In this document: positions 1 to 8,140 of the stretch, piece after piece
How the letters are laid out: the number at the start of each line of letters is the position of its first letter
How positions within the stretch are numbered: the first letter of the stretch is position 1
Notes under the pieces: generated by a model
The model's database searches: none
Seen by the model: only the letters and a program-made list of their open reading frames with translations
Told to the model about the DNA's origin: nothing
Program-made: the position numbers and the translations under genes
Source: Cyclonatronum proteinivorum
GTDB taxonomy: Bacteria; Bacteroidota; Rhodothermia; Balneolales; Cyclonatronaceae
Length of the DNA stretch: 64,000 nucleotides
Direction: 5' to 3'
NCBI RefSeq assembly: GCF_003353065.1
Contig: NZ_CP027806.1
Location: 2,934,501-2,998,500 of the forward strand

Positions 1-2502
1 TTGAAGTTTTTGCGCTGATCATCCCAGCGGCGGTAGATTGCAATAGAGAAACCAAACATGAGCAGGAATGTTCCGAGCCAAACGACAGAAACCAGCGGCT
101 TGCGTTCGATGGCAACAATAATCCACTCATCTTCGATGAGCTCTTCTATGCCCACAAGGCGGAAGTGCGCTTCATCGGTTCGCGTGTCAATGGTTTCAAA
201 AACCACTTCAAAGTTGAAGTCTTCGAGCTCTACGGCCGGGCTAAGTACGGAGTTAATCCCGTCTTCAAAAAGAATGGCGTATTTGGGCTCAACGGTCATT
301 TGCTGACGCGTCTGAAGGTTGGTGATCTCCAAACGGGCCCGCACGCCTACGATGGCATTCTCAGGCAGCTCCGATTCTGACATATTAATAAATCGCTCAA
401 ACCGCACGCTGTACTGTCCGAGCTGACGGGTAGAGCCGGGGGCAAGACGAATCAGGTTGTCAATATCACTCTGCAGAGACTGTTCGTAGCCGTTCATAAG
501 GATGTCGGCCACCGCCTGAAAGGTCGTTTGGTGCTCAATCCGGTTGTTTTCCCGCTCTACGAGCGAAGAGCCGGAGACATACACGTAAATATCACGCAGC
601 AATCCCATACGCACTTCTGGATCAACCGTCCAGCTCATGTTACCGGCTGACGAGTTTGCAATCATCGGATAAACGACCGGATTTACCGTGAAGGTTCTGC
701 CATTGCGCAGGTCCTTGAACTCAATGCGGTAGCGCTGTTCGCCGGGACGGTTGTCGTGCGTAATATCGGCGTGTGTAAAGGTCACATCGTAGCGGTCACC
801 TACACGCTTGGGCACGTTGATGTCAAGCTTCATCACATCCATCGTTTGGTAAACGCGGAAGCCGTCTTCATCATAAATTTCGCCGCGCTCAACGGCAGCA
901 TTGTAGTTGATGGTCGACCGGTCAAGCAGTGGCGTATCGTAGGCCGCGCCAAGGAAGCCAATCAGCAAAACGGCAAATCCAATGTGTGTTACAGAACCGC
1001 CAATCATTTTGGGGTGAAGCTTCACAAGCTTGAACATGATCATGCCATTGCCCACGATAGCGAATACAGCTGCAAACAGATAGACCATATACAGGATGTT
1101 GGTCACGCCGGACACCACAATAAGCGCTACGGTGATCACAGAAGCCGACACCGTTGGCGTAATCAGCACCCCTGCAAAGCTCTCGGTATCTTTAAATTTG
1201 TTCCACCACAGGTACTGCGTGAGCACGGTCAGGAATGCGATGGCTATGGCAAAGGGAAGCGTCCAGTCGTTGTAGAACTGCGGCTGCGGCGGGGTTGGGT
1301 TGGCCACAAACAGGCGTCCGATAATGGGCGCGCTTGTTCCGAGAATAATAACCAGGGAAACGAGCAGCAGCGTCATCGCACCGGAAAACATGAAAAATTC
1401 CCTTGAGAAAAACGGCGTTTCATTTTTCGGGGATGGAAGCTCACGCATGCGCAGCAGGTACAGAATCAGCCCGCAAAGGGATACTGCCAGAATGAAAAAC
1501 AGCAGCTGATTGTAAAGCCCGAGATCAACAAAGCTGTGTACGGAAGAGTCACCCAAAATACCGGAACGCGTCAGGAAGGTCTGATAGACAATGGTGACGT
1601 AAGCGAGAATCGCAAAGATGATAGACGCTTTGTGCGCGATCTTGCTGCGCTTCTGAATAAGCATGGTGTGAATGCCCGCTGTTCCGAGAATCCACGGCAC
1701 AAGCGACGCATTCTCAACGGGGTCCCAGGCCCAGTAGCCGCCAAAGCTTAGGGTTTCGTACGCCCAGTAGCCGCCCAGGAAAATAGCAACGAGCAGGCAA
1801 AGGTTGGCACCCAGGGTCCAGGGAAAGGCCGGATAAATCCACTCGTGATATTTGCGTTTCCACAGCGAAGCCAGCGCGTAGGCAAACGGAATGGCCATCA
1901 TGGCAAAGCCCAGGAAGATGATGGGCGGGTGAATGATAATCCACGGACTGCGCAGCAGGTCATTGAGTCCGCTGCCTTCAGCCGGGATAAATGCGGGATT
2001 ATTGATGAATACCGGCAGATGGGCAAACTCTGTGGCAGTAAGCCGGAACGGGGACGCGCCTATGTGCACGCCAAAAACCGTCACCCCAATAATCATGGAA
2101 GTCAGGAAAACATGCGTCAGGGTCATGAAAAACATAACCGGCGCACGATAGGTGTCGCTTGTCCATCGGATGAGTCCCAGGCCTACCAAAAATGAAGAAA
2201 GGATCCACAGCATGAAGCTTCCTTCCTGCCCGCTGTAGAAAGCGGCCCAGAGATAGGCGTTGCTCAGATCTGAGCTTGTGTAATTGTACACATAAAAGTA
2301 CTGAAACTGATTGGTCAGCAGCAGATAGACCAGCAGAGCGGAGCCCAAAAACATCATGGCCCCGTGAAAGCCAAAAAGCAGGTGCGCGGTGCGCTCTAAT
2401 GATTTATTCTCTTTTTGTGCAGCAAAAAAATAAAAAACAAAGGCCCCCAAAGAGGCCAGAAAAGCAAAAATAACGGATAATGATCCGATTGTTCCAATCA
2501 TG
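1..2502 (-). CDS. ccmF: Cytochrome c haem lyase subunit CcmF, 3' end beyond the window, frame shift near the start
   Basis: Integral membrane haem-handling subunit that attaches haem to apocytochrome c on the outer side of the inner membrane. The minus-strand frame is open from position 1 to about 2498 and has many hydrophobic segments. It carries the haem-binding WWD signature GGYWAWDPVENASLVPW at about residues 254-270 and a soluble C-terminal region ending in one more membrane segment. The family-typical N terminus MIGTIGSLSVIFAF starts at the ATG at 2502 but lies in a different frame from the rest. The switch falls at a run of five A (plus strand) at 2460-2464. A TTG at 2498 would give an unbroken but atypical start. 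It is the last visible gene of the ccmC-D-E-F run. Family assignment is very sure; the N terminus is not. Confidence 0.9.
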
Positions 2503-2554
2503 AGTTACAGCTAATACTTAGGGTGACAGTCGGTTACTATTTGTTGAATTAACC

Positions 2555-2944
2555 CTACAGGTTAACCATTTCGAGATTTGACGCGTCATTATATTTGGAC
2601 GGGCATTTAACCAGCATGTCATCACTGAGCATTACGCCATTTCTCATTTTGCCTACGACGACCAGGCTTTCCGCGTCTTCGAAATTGTTGGGCTTTGGCT
2701 TGTTGTAGCTTACCCGGCGTACCTGTCCGTAGTTGTCTTCCATATAAAAATTGAAGACCATACGCTGATTGTCGAATCCATGCGGCTTGTCGGGTACCCA
2801 GGTACCGATAACATGTACGCGGTTACCTGAAAGCTCTGCGTCTTCAAATCCGACGTAGCTTCCAAGACTGTTTCCAAAATTCCACATCAAAAGGGATGTA
2901 AAAAGGACAATTGCAACGGTTCCGATAATAACTCTGGGTTTCAT
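2555..2944 (-). CDS. ccmE: Haem chaperone CcmE, CXXXY variant
   Basis: Periplasmic haem chaperone that takes haem from CcmC and hands it to CcmF. The 129-aa protein has one N-terminal membrane anchor (about residues 5-25) and then an OB-fold beta domain containing the segment VHVIGTWV and the strand SLVVVGKMRNGVMLSDDMLV. The haem-attachment motif reads C-P-S-K-Y near residue 115, so a cysteine replaces the histidine of the classical HXXXY. CXXXY CcmE is known from archaea and sulfate reducers such as Desulfovibrio. The gene lies 52 bp upstream of ccmF in the same operon. Confidence 0.85.
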   Translation of the reverse strand: MKPRVIIGTVAIVLFTSLLMWNFGNSLGSYVGFEDAELSGNRVHVIGTWVPDKPHGFDNQRMVFNFYMEDNYGQVRRVSYNKPKPNNFEDAESLVVVGKMRNGVMLSDDMLVKCPSKYNDASNLEMVNL

Positions 2945-3016
2945 AGGCTGTGAAATGTTAGTTGATACAAATAAAATCTTTGCTGTTTGAAGGATACCCG
3001 GCCAAAAGCGGGTTAA

Positions 3017-3283
3017 TTATGATTTTTCCGAAGCGTCAGTGTTAGGTGCTGACGCTGATATTTTTTGTTCCAGCTCATCAATCTTACGATCAACACGAAC
3101 CAGATAGTAGGCTAACACGAACCAAATAATGAGTGTTACTGACAATACCACAAATATAAGGTCATTTGATGACATTATTTGAATAAACATATTTGCTTCT
3201 GTAGCGGTATCCGCACCGGCCCAGTTTTGATAAACAGGATCAGCCAGTGAATCAGCTGCGGAGTACACGATGATATCGTTCAT
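3017..3283 (-). CDS. Small single-span membrane protein, CcmD-like
   Basis: An 88-aa protein with one hydrophobic segment at about residues 41-63, followed by YYLVRVDRKIDELEQK, a charged helix typical of CcmD tails. CcmD holds CcmC and CcmE together during haem loading. The position between ccmC and ccmE supports the call. The N-terminal 35 residues before the membrane segment are longer than in proteobacterial CcmD. Sequence identity in such small proteins is weak, so the assignment rests mostly on topology and place. Confidence 0.65.
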   Translation of the reverse strand: MNDIIVYSAADSLADPVYQNWAGADTATEANMFIQIMSSNDLIFVVLSVTLIIWFVLAYYLVRVDRKIDELEQKISASAPNTDASEKS

Positions 3284-3311
3284 GAACCTTAACTTAAAAA
3301 GAGAGATGGTT

Positions 3312-3980
3312 TTAAAGGTCGGTGTTTCTTGTTTCTAAAGTCAGTACGGCTTTTCGGTAGCGGTAGCGAAGATTGGTCATCCAGTAGGCAAGTGCGAAGA
3401 ATCCCAAAATTGCCGGGTAAAAAACGATACGCAGCTCAATCGCGGTAAACTCACTAAAGGCAGGATTGCCGTCGGCTCCGGGGTGAAGACTCGGGAGCTG
3501 ACGCGGAATGACGTACATCAGGAATGGGATGGTCGAAGCAGCAAAGATGTTGTACACCGCAGAAAGCCGTGCGCGCAGCTGCGGATCATCGAAAGAAGAG
3601 CGTAGGATGAAATAGGCCACATAAATCAGCAGCGCGATGGCAGACAGATTCATTTTGGGTTCCGCAAATGTCCACCAGGCTCCCCAGGTAAACCGCGCCC
3701 AAACCATTCCGGTGAGCAGTCCGCAAATACCAAAAACAACCCCAATAGCGGAAGCCGATTCCGCTTTGAGATCGTCACCGGGATTTTCTGACCAGAGATA
3801 ACGAATACTGTACACCATACCGGCTGCGAAAGCCGCAAACATGGTAAACCACATGGGTACATGAAAAATCAGGTTACGCGCGGTTTCTTCCAAAATGGCG
3901 ATCTGTGGTATGTTTACGAGAAACGCAGCTGCAATCACAACTGTTAACCACGTCAGTACCAAGTACTTCCAGAGCTTCAA
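3312..3980 (-). CDS. ccmC: Haem exporter/handling protein CcmC (CcsA family)
   Basis: A 222-aa protein with about six membrane spans, matching the length of CcmC, which loads haem onto CcmE. The tryptophan-rich haem loop is WGAWWTFAEPKMN, aligned with the WGTWWxWD motif of the family; the usual WD pair is replaced by F-A-E. A histidine in FHVPMWFTMF could be an axial haem ligand. It is first in the minus-strand ccm run, 28 bp before the CcmD-like gene, and divergent from the PH/SHOCT gene, so the promoter should lie in 3981-4155. Confidence 0.85.
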   Translation of the reverse strand: MKLWKYLVLTWLTVVIAAAFLVNIPQIAILEETARNLIFHVPMWFTMFAAFAAGMVYSIRYLWSENPGDDLKAESASAIGVVFGICGLLTGMVWARFTWGAWWTFAEPKMNLSAIALLIYVAYFILRSSFDDPQLRARLSAVYNIFAASTIPFLMYVIPRQLPSLHPGADGNPAFSEFTAIELRIVFYPAILGFFALAYWMTNLRYRYRKAVLTLETRNTDL

Positions 3981-4155
3981 ATGAAATCGGGATATTCGTT
4001 CTTATTTATTTCATGCATTCTAATGAATATATGTGAAACTAAAGTGAAACTGAAGCCCATACTGTTTGGATTCAGATTGTTGCTATACCCGTACACTGAA
4101 GCTTTCCAATCCACTATTCCTGCCGAAAAAAATCACCTAAAGTATTATTCTTTCT

Positions 4156-4692
4156 ATGAGCGCTGAAAAGGCTGTCAGATACAAAACCCATCGCAACTAT
4201 TATCACCGAGAATTTCGAAAAGCTGCCTGGCAAACCTTGCTTTTCGGGTACGGCTTCTTTCAGATTCGTAAGCTGAACAAACAGCTTGAATCAACTTCTT
4301 ACGATGTCTTTAATGACAGAATTGTGATGAAGGACCCCGCGCAAAACGTGGACACAACCATCGAAATAAAAGATTTGACGTCTGTAAAGTGCATTCATCA
4401 GCCGGGTCACAGTAAGTTTGGTATAGCCGATCTTGCGCTTACGACCTCAACAGAGACCGTCACAATGAGGGGTATCGAAAATGCGGATCAGCTTGAAGAT
4501 GTGCTTATCATTGCCATCGAAAAAGAAAAGCGCCGCAAAGCCATGCAGGAGCGGGCAAAAGGCGACTACAACCATTTCCGCGTTGGCGGACTCGAGAACA
4601 TGAATGATCTTGTAGGGATGTGGCAGCAAGGACTCATCTCAGATGAAGATTTTGAAGCGGAGCAGCGCAAAAATAAGAACAAGCCTGTTTAG
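4156..4692 (+). CDS. Bacterial PH-like domain protein with C-terminal SHOCT-like motif
   Basis: A soluble 178-aa protein. Residues about 45-125 look like a bacterial pleckstrin-homology-type beta domain, with short strands such as YDVFNDRIVMKD and IEIKDLTSVKCI. It ends with GMWQQGLISDEDFEAEQRK, a short helical SHOCT-like motif often found at protein termini in oligomerising proteins. No signal peptide is seen. It stands alone between the divergent ccm operon and the convergent dut operon. Function is unknown; both domain calls are made by eye. Confidence 0.6.
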   Translation: MSAEKAVRYKTHRNYYHREFRKAAWQTLLFGYGFFQIRKLNKQLESTSYDVFNDRIVMKDPAQNVDTTIEIKDLTSVKCIHQPGHSKFGIADLALTTSTETVTMRGIENADQLEDVLIIAIEKEKRRKAMQERAKGDYNHFRVGGLENMNDLVGMWQQGLISDEDFEAEQRKNKNKPV

Positions 4693-4868
4693 CCCTTTGG
4701 ATTGGCGATCCCGCTTCTCTGTTCAGCCTGCATTAGAAATCCTGTGCAGAACTTCTCTGTATTAAGCGTTGAGTCATAATTCATTTTGAAGGGTAACACA
4801 ATTTGTGCTTATGAACCGGCCCTGATTAACCCGTAATCACTGATCCCGGTAACGCCAATCGCCCATCG

Positions 4869-5333
4869 CTACCCCTTCCCTGTACTGCCGAATCCCCCTT
4901 GCCCCCTTTCGGTAGCGCTTAATTCATCCCACTCTTCAAACAACACCTTCACAACAGGTGACACAATGAGCTGCGCAATGCGGTCGCCGTGATTAAGCTG
5001 TACCGTTTCCTTTCCGTGATTGATGAGCAGTACTCCGATTTCACCACGGTAATCAGCGTCAATCGTACCGGGACTGTTGAGGACCGTAATGCCGTGCCTG
5101 AAAGCAAGGCCGCTTCGGGGGCGTACCTGTGCTTCAAACCCTTCAGGAAGTGCAATAGCGAAACCGGTGGGAATGAGCTGATATTCCCCCGGCTCAAGTG
5201 TGAAGGGGCCGCCGCATGCGCGCAAATCGGCGCCGGCTGCAAAGGCTGACTCATAAGCCGGCGCACTCTGATCAGGATTGTGGGGCAGCCGCTTGAGCTG
5301 CACCTGCACGGCATGTTTCGAATTACTTTGCAT
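4869..5333 (-). CDS. dut: dUTP diphosphatase (trimeric dUTPase)
   Basis: Hydrolyses dUTP to dUMP and pyrophosphate, keeping uracil out of DNA and feeding thymidylate synthesis. At 154 aa it has the normal length. Five motifs are visible in order: AGADLRA, PRSGLAFRHG, the uracil-binding hairpin GTIDADYRGEIGVLLIN, RIAQLIV and the flexible C-terminal GGFGSTGKG that closes over the substrate. The ATG at 5333 lies 3 bp after the stop of the upstream DUF3108 gene, so the two are probably translated from one message. It complements thyA and folA at 59-61 kb. Confidence 0.95.
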   Translation of the reverse strand: MQSNSKHAVQVQLKRLPHNPDQSAPAYESAFAAGADLRACGGPFTLEPGEYQLIPTGFAIALPEGFEAQVRPRSGLAFRHGITVLNSPGTIDADYRGEIGVLLINHGKETVQLNHGDRIAQLIVSPVVKVLFEEWDELSATERGQGGFGSTGKG

Positions 5334-5336
5334 GTG

Positions 5337-6146
5337 CTATGAACTCCTTTCATTTTTGTGATAGTCTTTCAGGCGTATCCGGACGTTTCCTATCCAAACC
5401 GAAACCCGCGCTTCAATAGGCAAACGCCATGTTCCGGTATCATACCGGGACTCAAACTTCCCGCTAAACCCAAAAGGGCCATCGATGGAGGCGTCACCAA
5501 AGCTTAGATAAACATCCCGCATTTCATTGCCCAGGGCTTCCGAGCGAATGCGGTCTCTTTCTGTGGTGCTGCGGATATTTACGTAGGCCACTTCTTCATC
5601 AATAAATATGGGATAATTGATTTCGGTATCCATGCCGGCATGATTCCGACCCACATAGAACAAAGCGGGTCCGCCATCGAGCAGACCTGGCAGTTCAAGG
5701 GTATCGGCAGGGGTATCGTACTTTTCTACGACAATATGCCCCCGTTCATAATCAAAATGATAGGCATATTCCGGAAAACGCTCCCTGTGAACATTATCAA
5801 CCCAAAACTTATGTGCCCAAACCGTGCTGTCATTTTGGGCGAGCAGGGAGTGATACTCATACCTGCGGCTTCCCATCAGCGGAATACCGGAATTGGACTG
5901 AATGGTAGCTGTTGTGTGAAGGAGCTTTTTCCCGTCAATGAGGGTATCCCTTGCACTCACATAAACATTACCGAGACGCATGAAGCCATAGCGTACTTCA
6001 TAGGTAAACTGTTCACGGGCTTCAAACATAGATGAAAGTTCGGGAGCCGGCTCTGTATCCGCATAGTGAAGGGAAAGCGCTGTTGCCCCTATGCCGGCAA
6101 ACAGCAAAAGCAGCAGAAGTACTGTTTTGACTGAAAAATCACGCAT
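5337..6146 (-). CDS. DUF3108 domain protein, exported
   Basis: About 269 aa from the ATG at 6146. The N terminus MRDFSVKTVLLLLLLFAGIGATALS is a signal peptide or anchor; an open frame continues upstream to 6209 but lies inside the preceding gene. The body is beta-rich with the DUF3108 pattern: FTYEVRYGFMRLGNVYV, a central LLDGGPALFYVGR and a C-terminal LPIEARVSVWIGNVRIRL. DUF3108 proteins are periplasmic beta proteins of unknown role. The start overlaps the stop of the upstream Spx-like gene by 8 bp, suggesting coupled translation. Confidence 0.75.
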   Translation of the reverse strand: MRDFSVKTVLLLLLLFAGIGATALSLHYADTEPAPELSSMFEAREQFTYEVRYGFMRLGNVYVSARDTLIDGKKLLHTTATIQSNSGIPLMGSRRYEYHSLLAQNDSTVWAHKFWVDNVHRERFPEYAYHFDYERGHIVVEKYDTPADTLELPGLLDGGPALFYVGRNHAGMDTEINYPIFIDEEVAYVNIRSTTERDRIRSEALGNEMRDVYLSFGDASIDGPFGFSGKFESRYDTGTWRLPIEARVSVWIGNVRIRLKDYHKNERSS

Positions 6147-6489
6147 ATTCTTCGATGAATCCCGCCAGGGCGTCTTCATCAAAACCAACCATGGCTGCGT
6201 CTCCGGCAAGCACCAGCGGACGCTTAATCATATTTTGATTTTCCAGCAGAATTTCGGCCAGCTCCTGATCCGTTATGTCTTTTCCGGCAAGTCCAAGCTT
6301 GCGCCACATCATCCCCCGCTTATTCATAAGCGTATCAATGCCTACTTTTGACAGTGCGTCTTCCAGCTCTTCTTCGCTGAGCGGGCTCTTTTTGACATCT
6401 CTGAATGTGTAAGGCGTTTCTCTCTCATCCAGCCAGCTGAGCGTTTTTTTGATGGTACTGCAATTCTTAATTCCTACGATTGTGAGCAT
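6139..6489 (-). CDS. ArsC/Spx-family thioredoxin-fold protein (YffB-like)
   Basis: A 116-aa cytoplasmic protein starting IVGIKNCSTIKKTLSWLDE. Its single N-terminal cysteine with C-S-T-I-K-K matches the YffB/ArsC-like group. A basic patch and IKRPLVLAGD near residue 90 follow the family pattern. True arsenate reductases need extra arginines and partner cysteines that I do not see, so a glutathione- or thiol-dependent reductase of unknown substrate is likelier than arsenic resistance. It is first gene of the minus operon with DUF3108 and dut. Confidence 0.75.
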   Translation of the reverse strand: MLTIVGIKNCSTIKKTLSWLDERETPYTFRDVKKSPLSEEELEDALSKVGIDTLMNKRGMMWRKLGLAGKDITDQELAEILLENQNMIKRPLVLAGDAAMVGFDEDALAGFIEEYA

Positions 6490-6757
6490 GTGTATTCGGT
6501 TAAAATTCTGTATTCAGTGGGCAAAGCGCAGCTTCACAAACTTGAGCTGCAGACTGCAGGCCTAAGGTAAAAAATATCCGGCAGCTTCCGGACGGGTATT
6601 TTCGCAATACAGGCGTGCATGCAGCGCCCAACGTCTCAGAATGGGTATGCGTATGATACCACAAAAAAGACGGGGCGGTAACATTTCTTGCGAAATCTTA
6701 TATTCTAAGCTGTATCTTATATTTACATCCAGATTTTCTTCCCAATTTTTACTCCTG
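6490..6757. promoter_or_regulatory. Divergent intergenic region with a TATATT box
   Basis: Separates the minus operon headed by the Spx-like gene from the plus-strand lipoprotein gene. TATATT occurs at 6699-6704 and again at 6718-6723. The latter lies 40 bp before the lipoprotein ATG, which is the right distance for a -10 box; no convincing -35 element is seen. Nothing else is recognisable. Confidence 0.35.
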
Positions 6758-7276
6758 ATGAGATTTTCCAAGTATCTGATCCTGTTTGCCCTTTCCGCAC
6801 TTCTCGCCCTAAACAGCGCCTGCAGCTCCACCGACGACGCGCAGCGTGATTTCGAGCGCGAAGCTTTTCGAACCCCTTCCGGTATTACGGAAACAGACGG
6901 CAGCGGCAACATCATTAGTACGGATGAAGACGACTGGCGCATTGGGCCGCTCTTTGCGGGATTCGTTGAAGTACAGCAGCCCGCCTTCCCCAATCCCACA
7001 ACCGGTCAGATCCTTTCTATTGAATTGCTTGTAACAGGTTTGGGAGCCGTAAACGGACTTGACGTGATGACGCTCGACGACCGTAATTTCTTCAAACGTC
7101 TTTTCTTTGATGAAAGAACGCCGCTTCCGGTAGGATTCACCCAAATCACCATCAACCCGGTTCAGTTTGCCCCCGGTGGCAGCGGAACCATATCCGGCGC
7201 CCGCGGACTCCACAGGGTTTTCATATTTGACGGACGCGAAAATCTCATTACTTACGGTGATATCCGGGTCGAATAG
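6758..7276 (+). CDS. Putative lipoprotein, unknown function
   Basis: About 172 aa from the ATG at 6758. The N terminus MRFSKYLILFALSALLALNSAC is a lipoprotein signal with the cysteine at about residue 22. An in-frame start at 6641 adds a non-signal stretch and is unlikely. The mature part contains FVEVQQPAFPNPTTGQILSI, an extended Ig-like or beta-sandwich arrangement, and ends in a strand-rich tail (LHRVFIFDGRENLITYGDIRVE). I recognise no family beyond this. Envelope location is inferred from the signal. Confidence 0.65.
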   Translation: MRFSKYLILFALSALLALNSACSSTDDAQRDFEREAFRTPSGITETDGSGNIISTDEDDWRIGPLFAGFVEVQQPAFPNPTTGQILSIELLVTGLGAVNGLDVMTLDDRNFFKRLFFDERTPLPVGFTQITINPVQFAPGGSGTISGARGLHRVFIFDGRENLITYGDIRVE

Positions 7277-7342
7277 TCCTGATCCGACCGTGCAAATACA
7301 CCGGAAAATCATCCGGATTTATCTTACAACAAACAATCACAG

Positions 7343-7591
7343 ATGAAAAAAGCGACCCCTTCACAAAAGAAAGTACTCAGTCAGCTTATTTTTATAGAAA
7401 GCTTTAATACTTTGATGAGTGAAACCGGTCTGCAGCGAGGTGAGCTGCGGGATGATCTGATTCAGCTCATCAACGCAGATTTTATACATGTTTTTGAGCC
7501 TGCCACCTTCAGGCAGGTTTACGCTTATGATTCAGACCGCCTTGACTTATTTTGCTTTCGGGCCACAAGCAGAGGGCTCGCACAGCGATAG
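7343..7591 (+). CDS. Small hypothetical protein
   Basis: An 82-aa soluble protein with a good ATG in a plus-strand run, 66 bp after the lipoprotein gene and 39 bp before the biotin carrier gene. It is helix-rich at the N terminus (SQKKVLSQLIFIESFNTLMSE) with a mixed C-terminal half, and has no signal, cysteine pair or catalytic motif. The composition looks like a real gene (charged, balanced codons). Position suggests co-expression with the carboxylase biotin carrier, but no function can be assigned. Confidence 0.5.
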   Translation: MKKATPSQKKVLSQLIFIESFNTLMSETGLQRGELRDDLIQLINADFIHVFEPATFRQVYAYDSDRLDLFCFRATSRGLAQR

Positions 7592-7630
7592 CGGCGGAAC
7601 CATCTCCAACCCATCAATTATCAGCATTCC

Positions 7631-8140
7631 ATGATTATAGAAACGACCATCAACAAACAATCCCGTACGGTTGAAATACTGGATTCAGGCGACAAAGCCA
7701 TTATTGACGGAAAAACACATCCCTTCAGTTTCGAACGACTCGACGCAACCCGCTATATTTTGCGTCTCGGATATCAGACGCACATCATCAGCAACATCAC
7801 CAAAAACGATAATCAGCTCGAGTATACGGTCGATGGCAACTGGCATACGGCCGCTGTAAAAGATGAGCAAATGATGTTGCTCGACCGCATGGGCTTTAAA
7901 GTAGGCGGCAGCGCCAGTGAAGGCATTCTGAAAGCACCTATGCCGGGTAAAATCGTGGATATTCTGGTCAAAGAAGGCGAGACCGTTTCCGAAGGGCAGC
8001 CTGTTGTGATTCTGGAAGCCATGAAGATGGAGAACGAGCTCAAGTCACCGTCCGAAGGTCGCGTGAAAAGCATTAGCGCGGCTCCCGGTCAATCGGTTGA
8101 AAAAAACGGCGTACTTCTGGAGATCGAGCCCCTTGGATAA
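7631..8140 (+). CDS. Biotin carboxyl carrier protein of an acyl-CoA carboxylase
   Basis: A 169-aa protein whose C-terminal 75 residues are a biotinyl domain: APMPGKIVDILVKEGETV, then EAMKMENELKSP with the biotin-accepting lysine in A-M-K-M, then a closing beta hairpin. The N-terminal half resembles the linker/BT-like region of stand-alone carriers in propionyl-/acetyl-CoA carboxylases rather than E. coli AccB. The biotin carboxylase and carboxyltransferase subunits are not in this window. The stop overlaps the murA start by 8 bp. Confidence 0.85.
   Translation: MIIETTINKQSRTVEILDSGDKAIIDGKTHPFSFERLDATRYILRLGYQTHIISNITKNDNQLEYTVDGNWHTAAVKDEQMMLLDRMGFKVGGSASEGILKAPMPGKIVDILVKEGETVSEGQPVVILEAMKMENELKSPSEGRVKSISAAPGQSVEKNGVLLEIEPLG

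Noticed and set aside
756-1406. 216-codon plus-strand open frame
   Set aside because: Antisense to ccmF; the minus strand carries the clear haem lyase motifs.
3981-4166. 61-codon plus-strand open frame between ccmC and the PH/SHOCT gene
   Set aside because: It starts at the ccmC start on the other strand, overlaps the next gene by 11 bp and lies where divergent promoters are expected.
6139-6489. Arsenate resistance determinant
   Set aside because: Only the thioredoxin-fold family signature is present; no ars neighbours and no arsenate-binding arginines seen.
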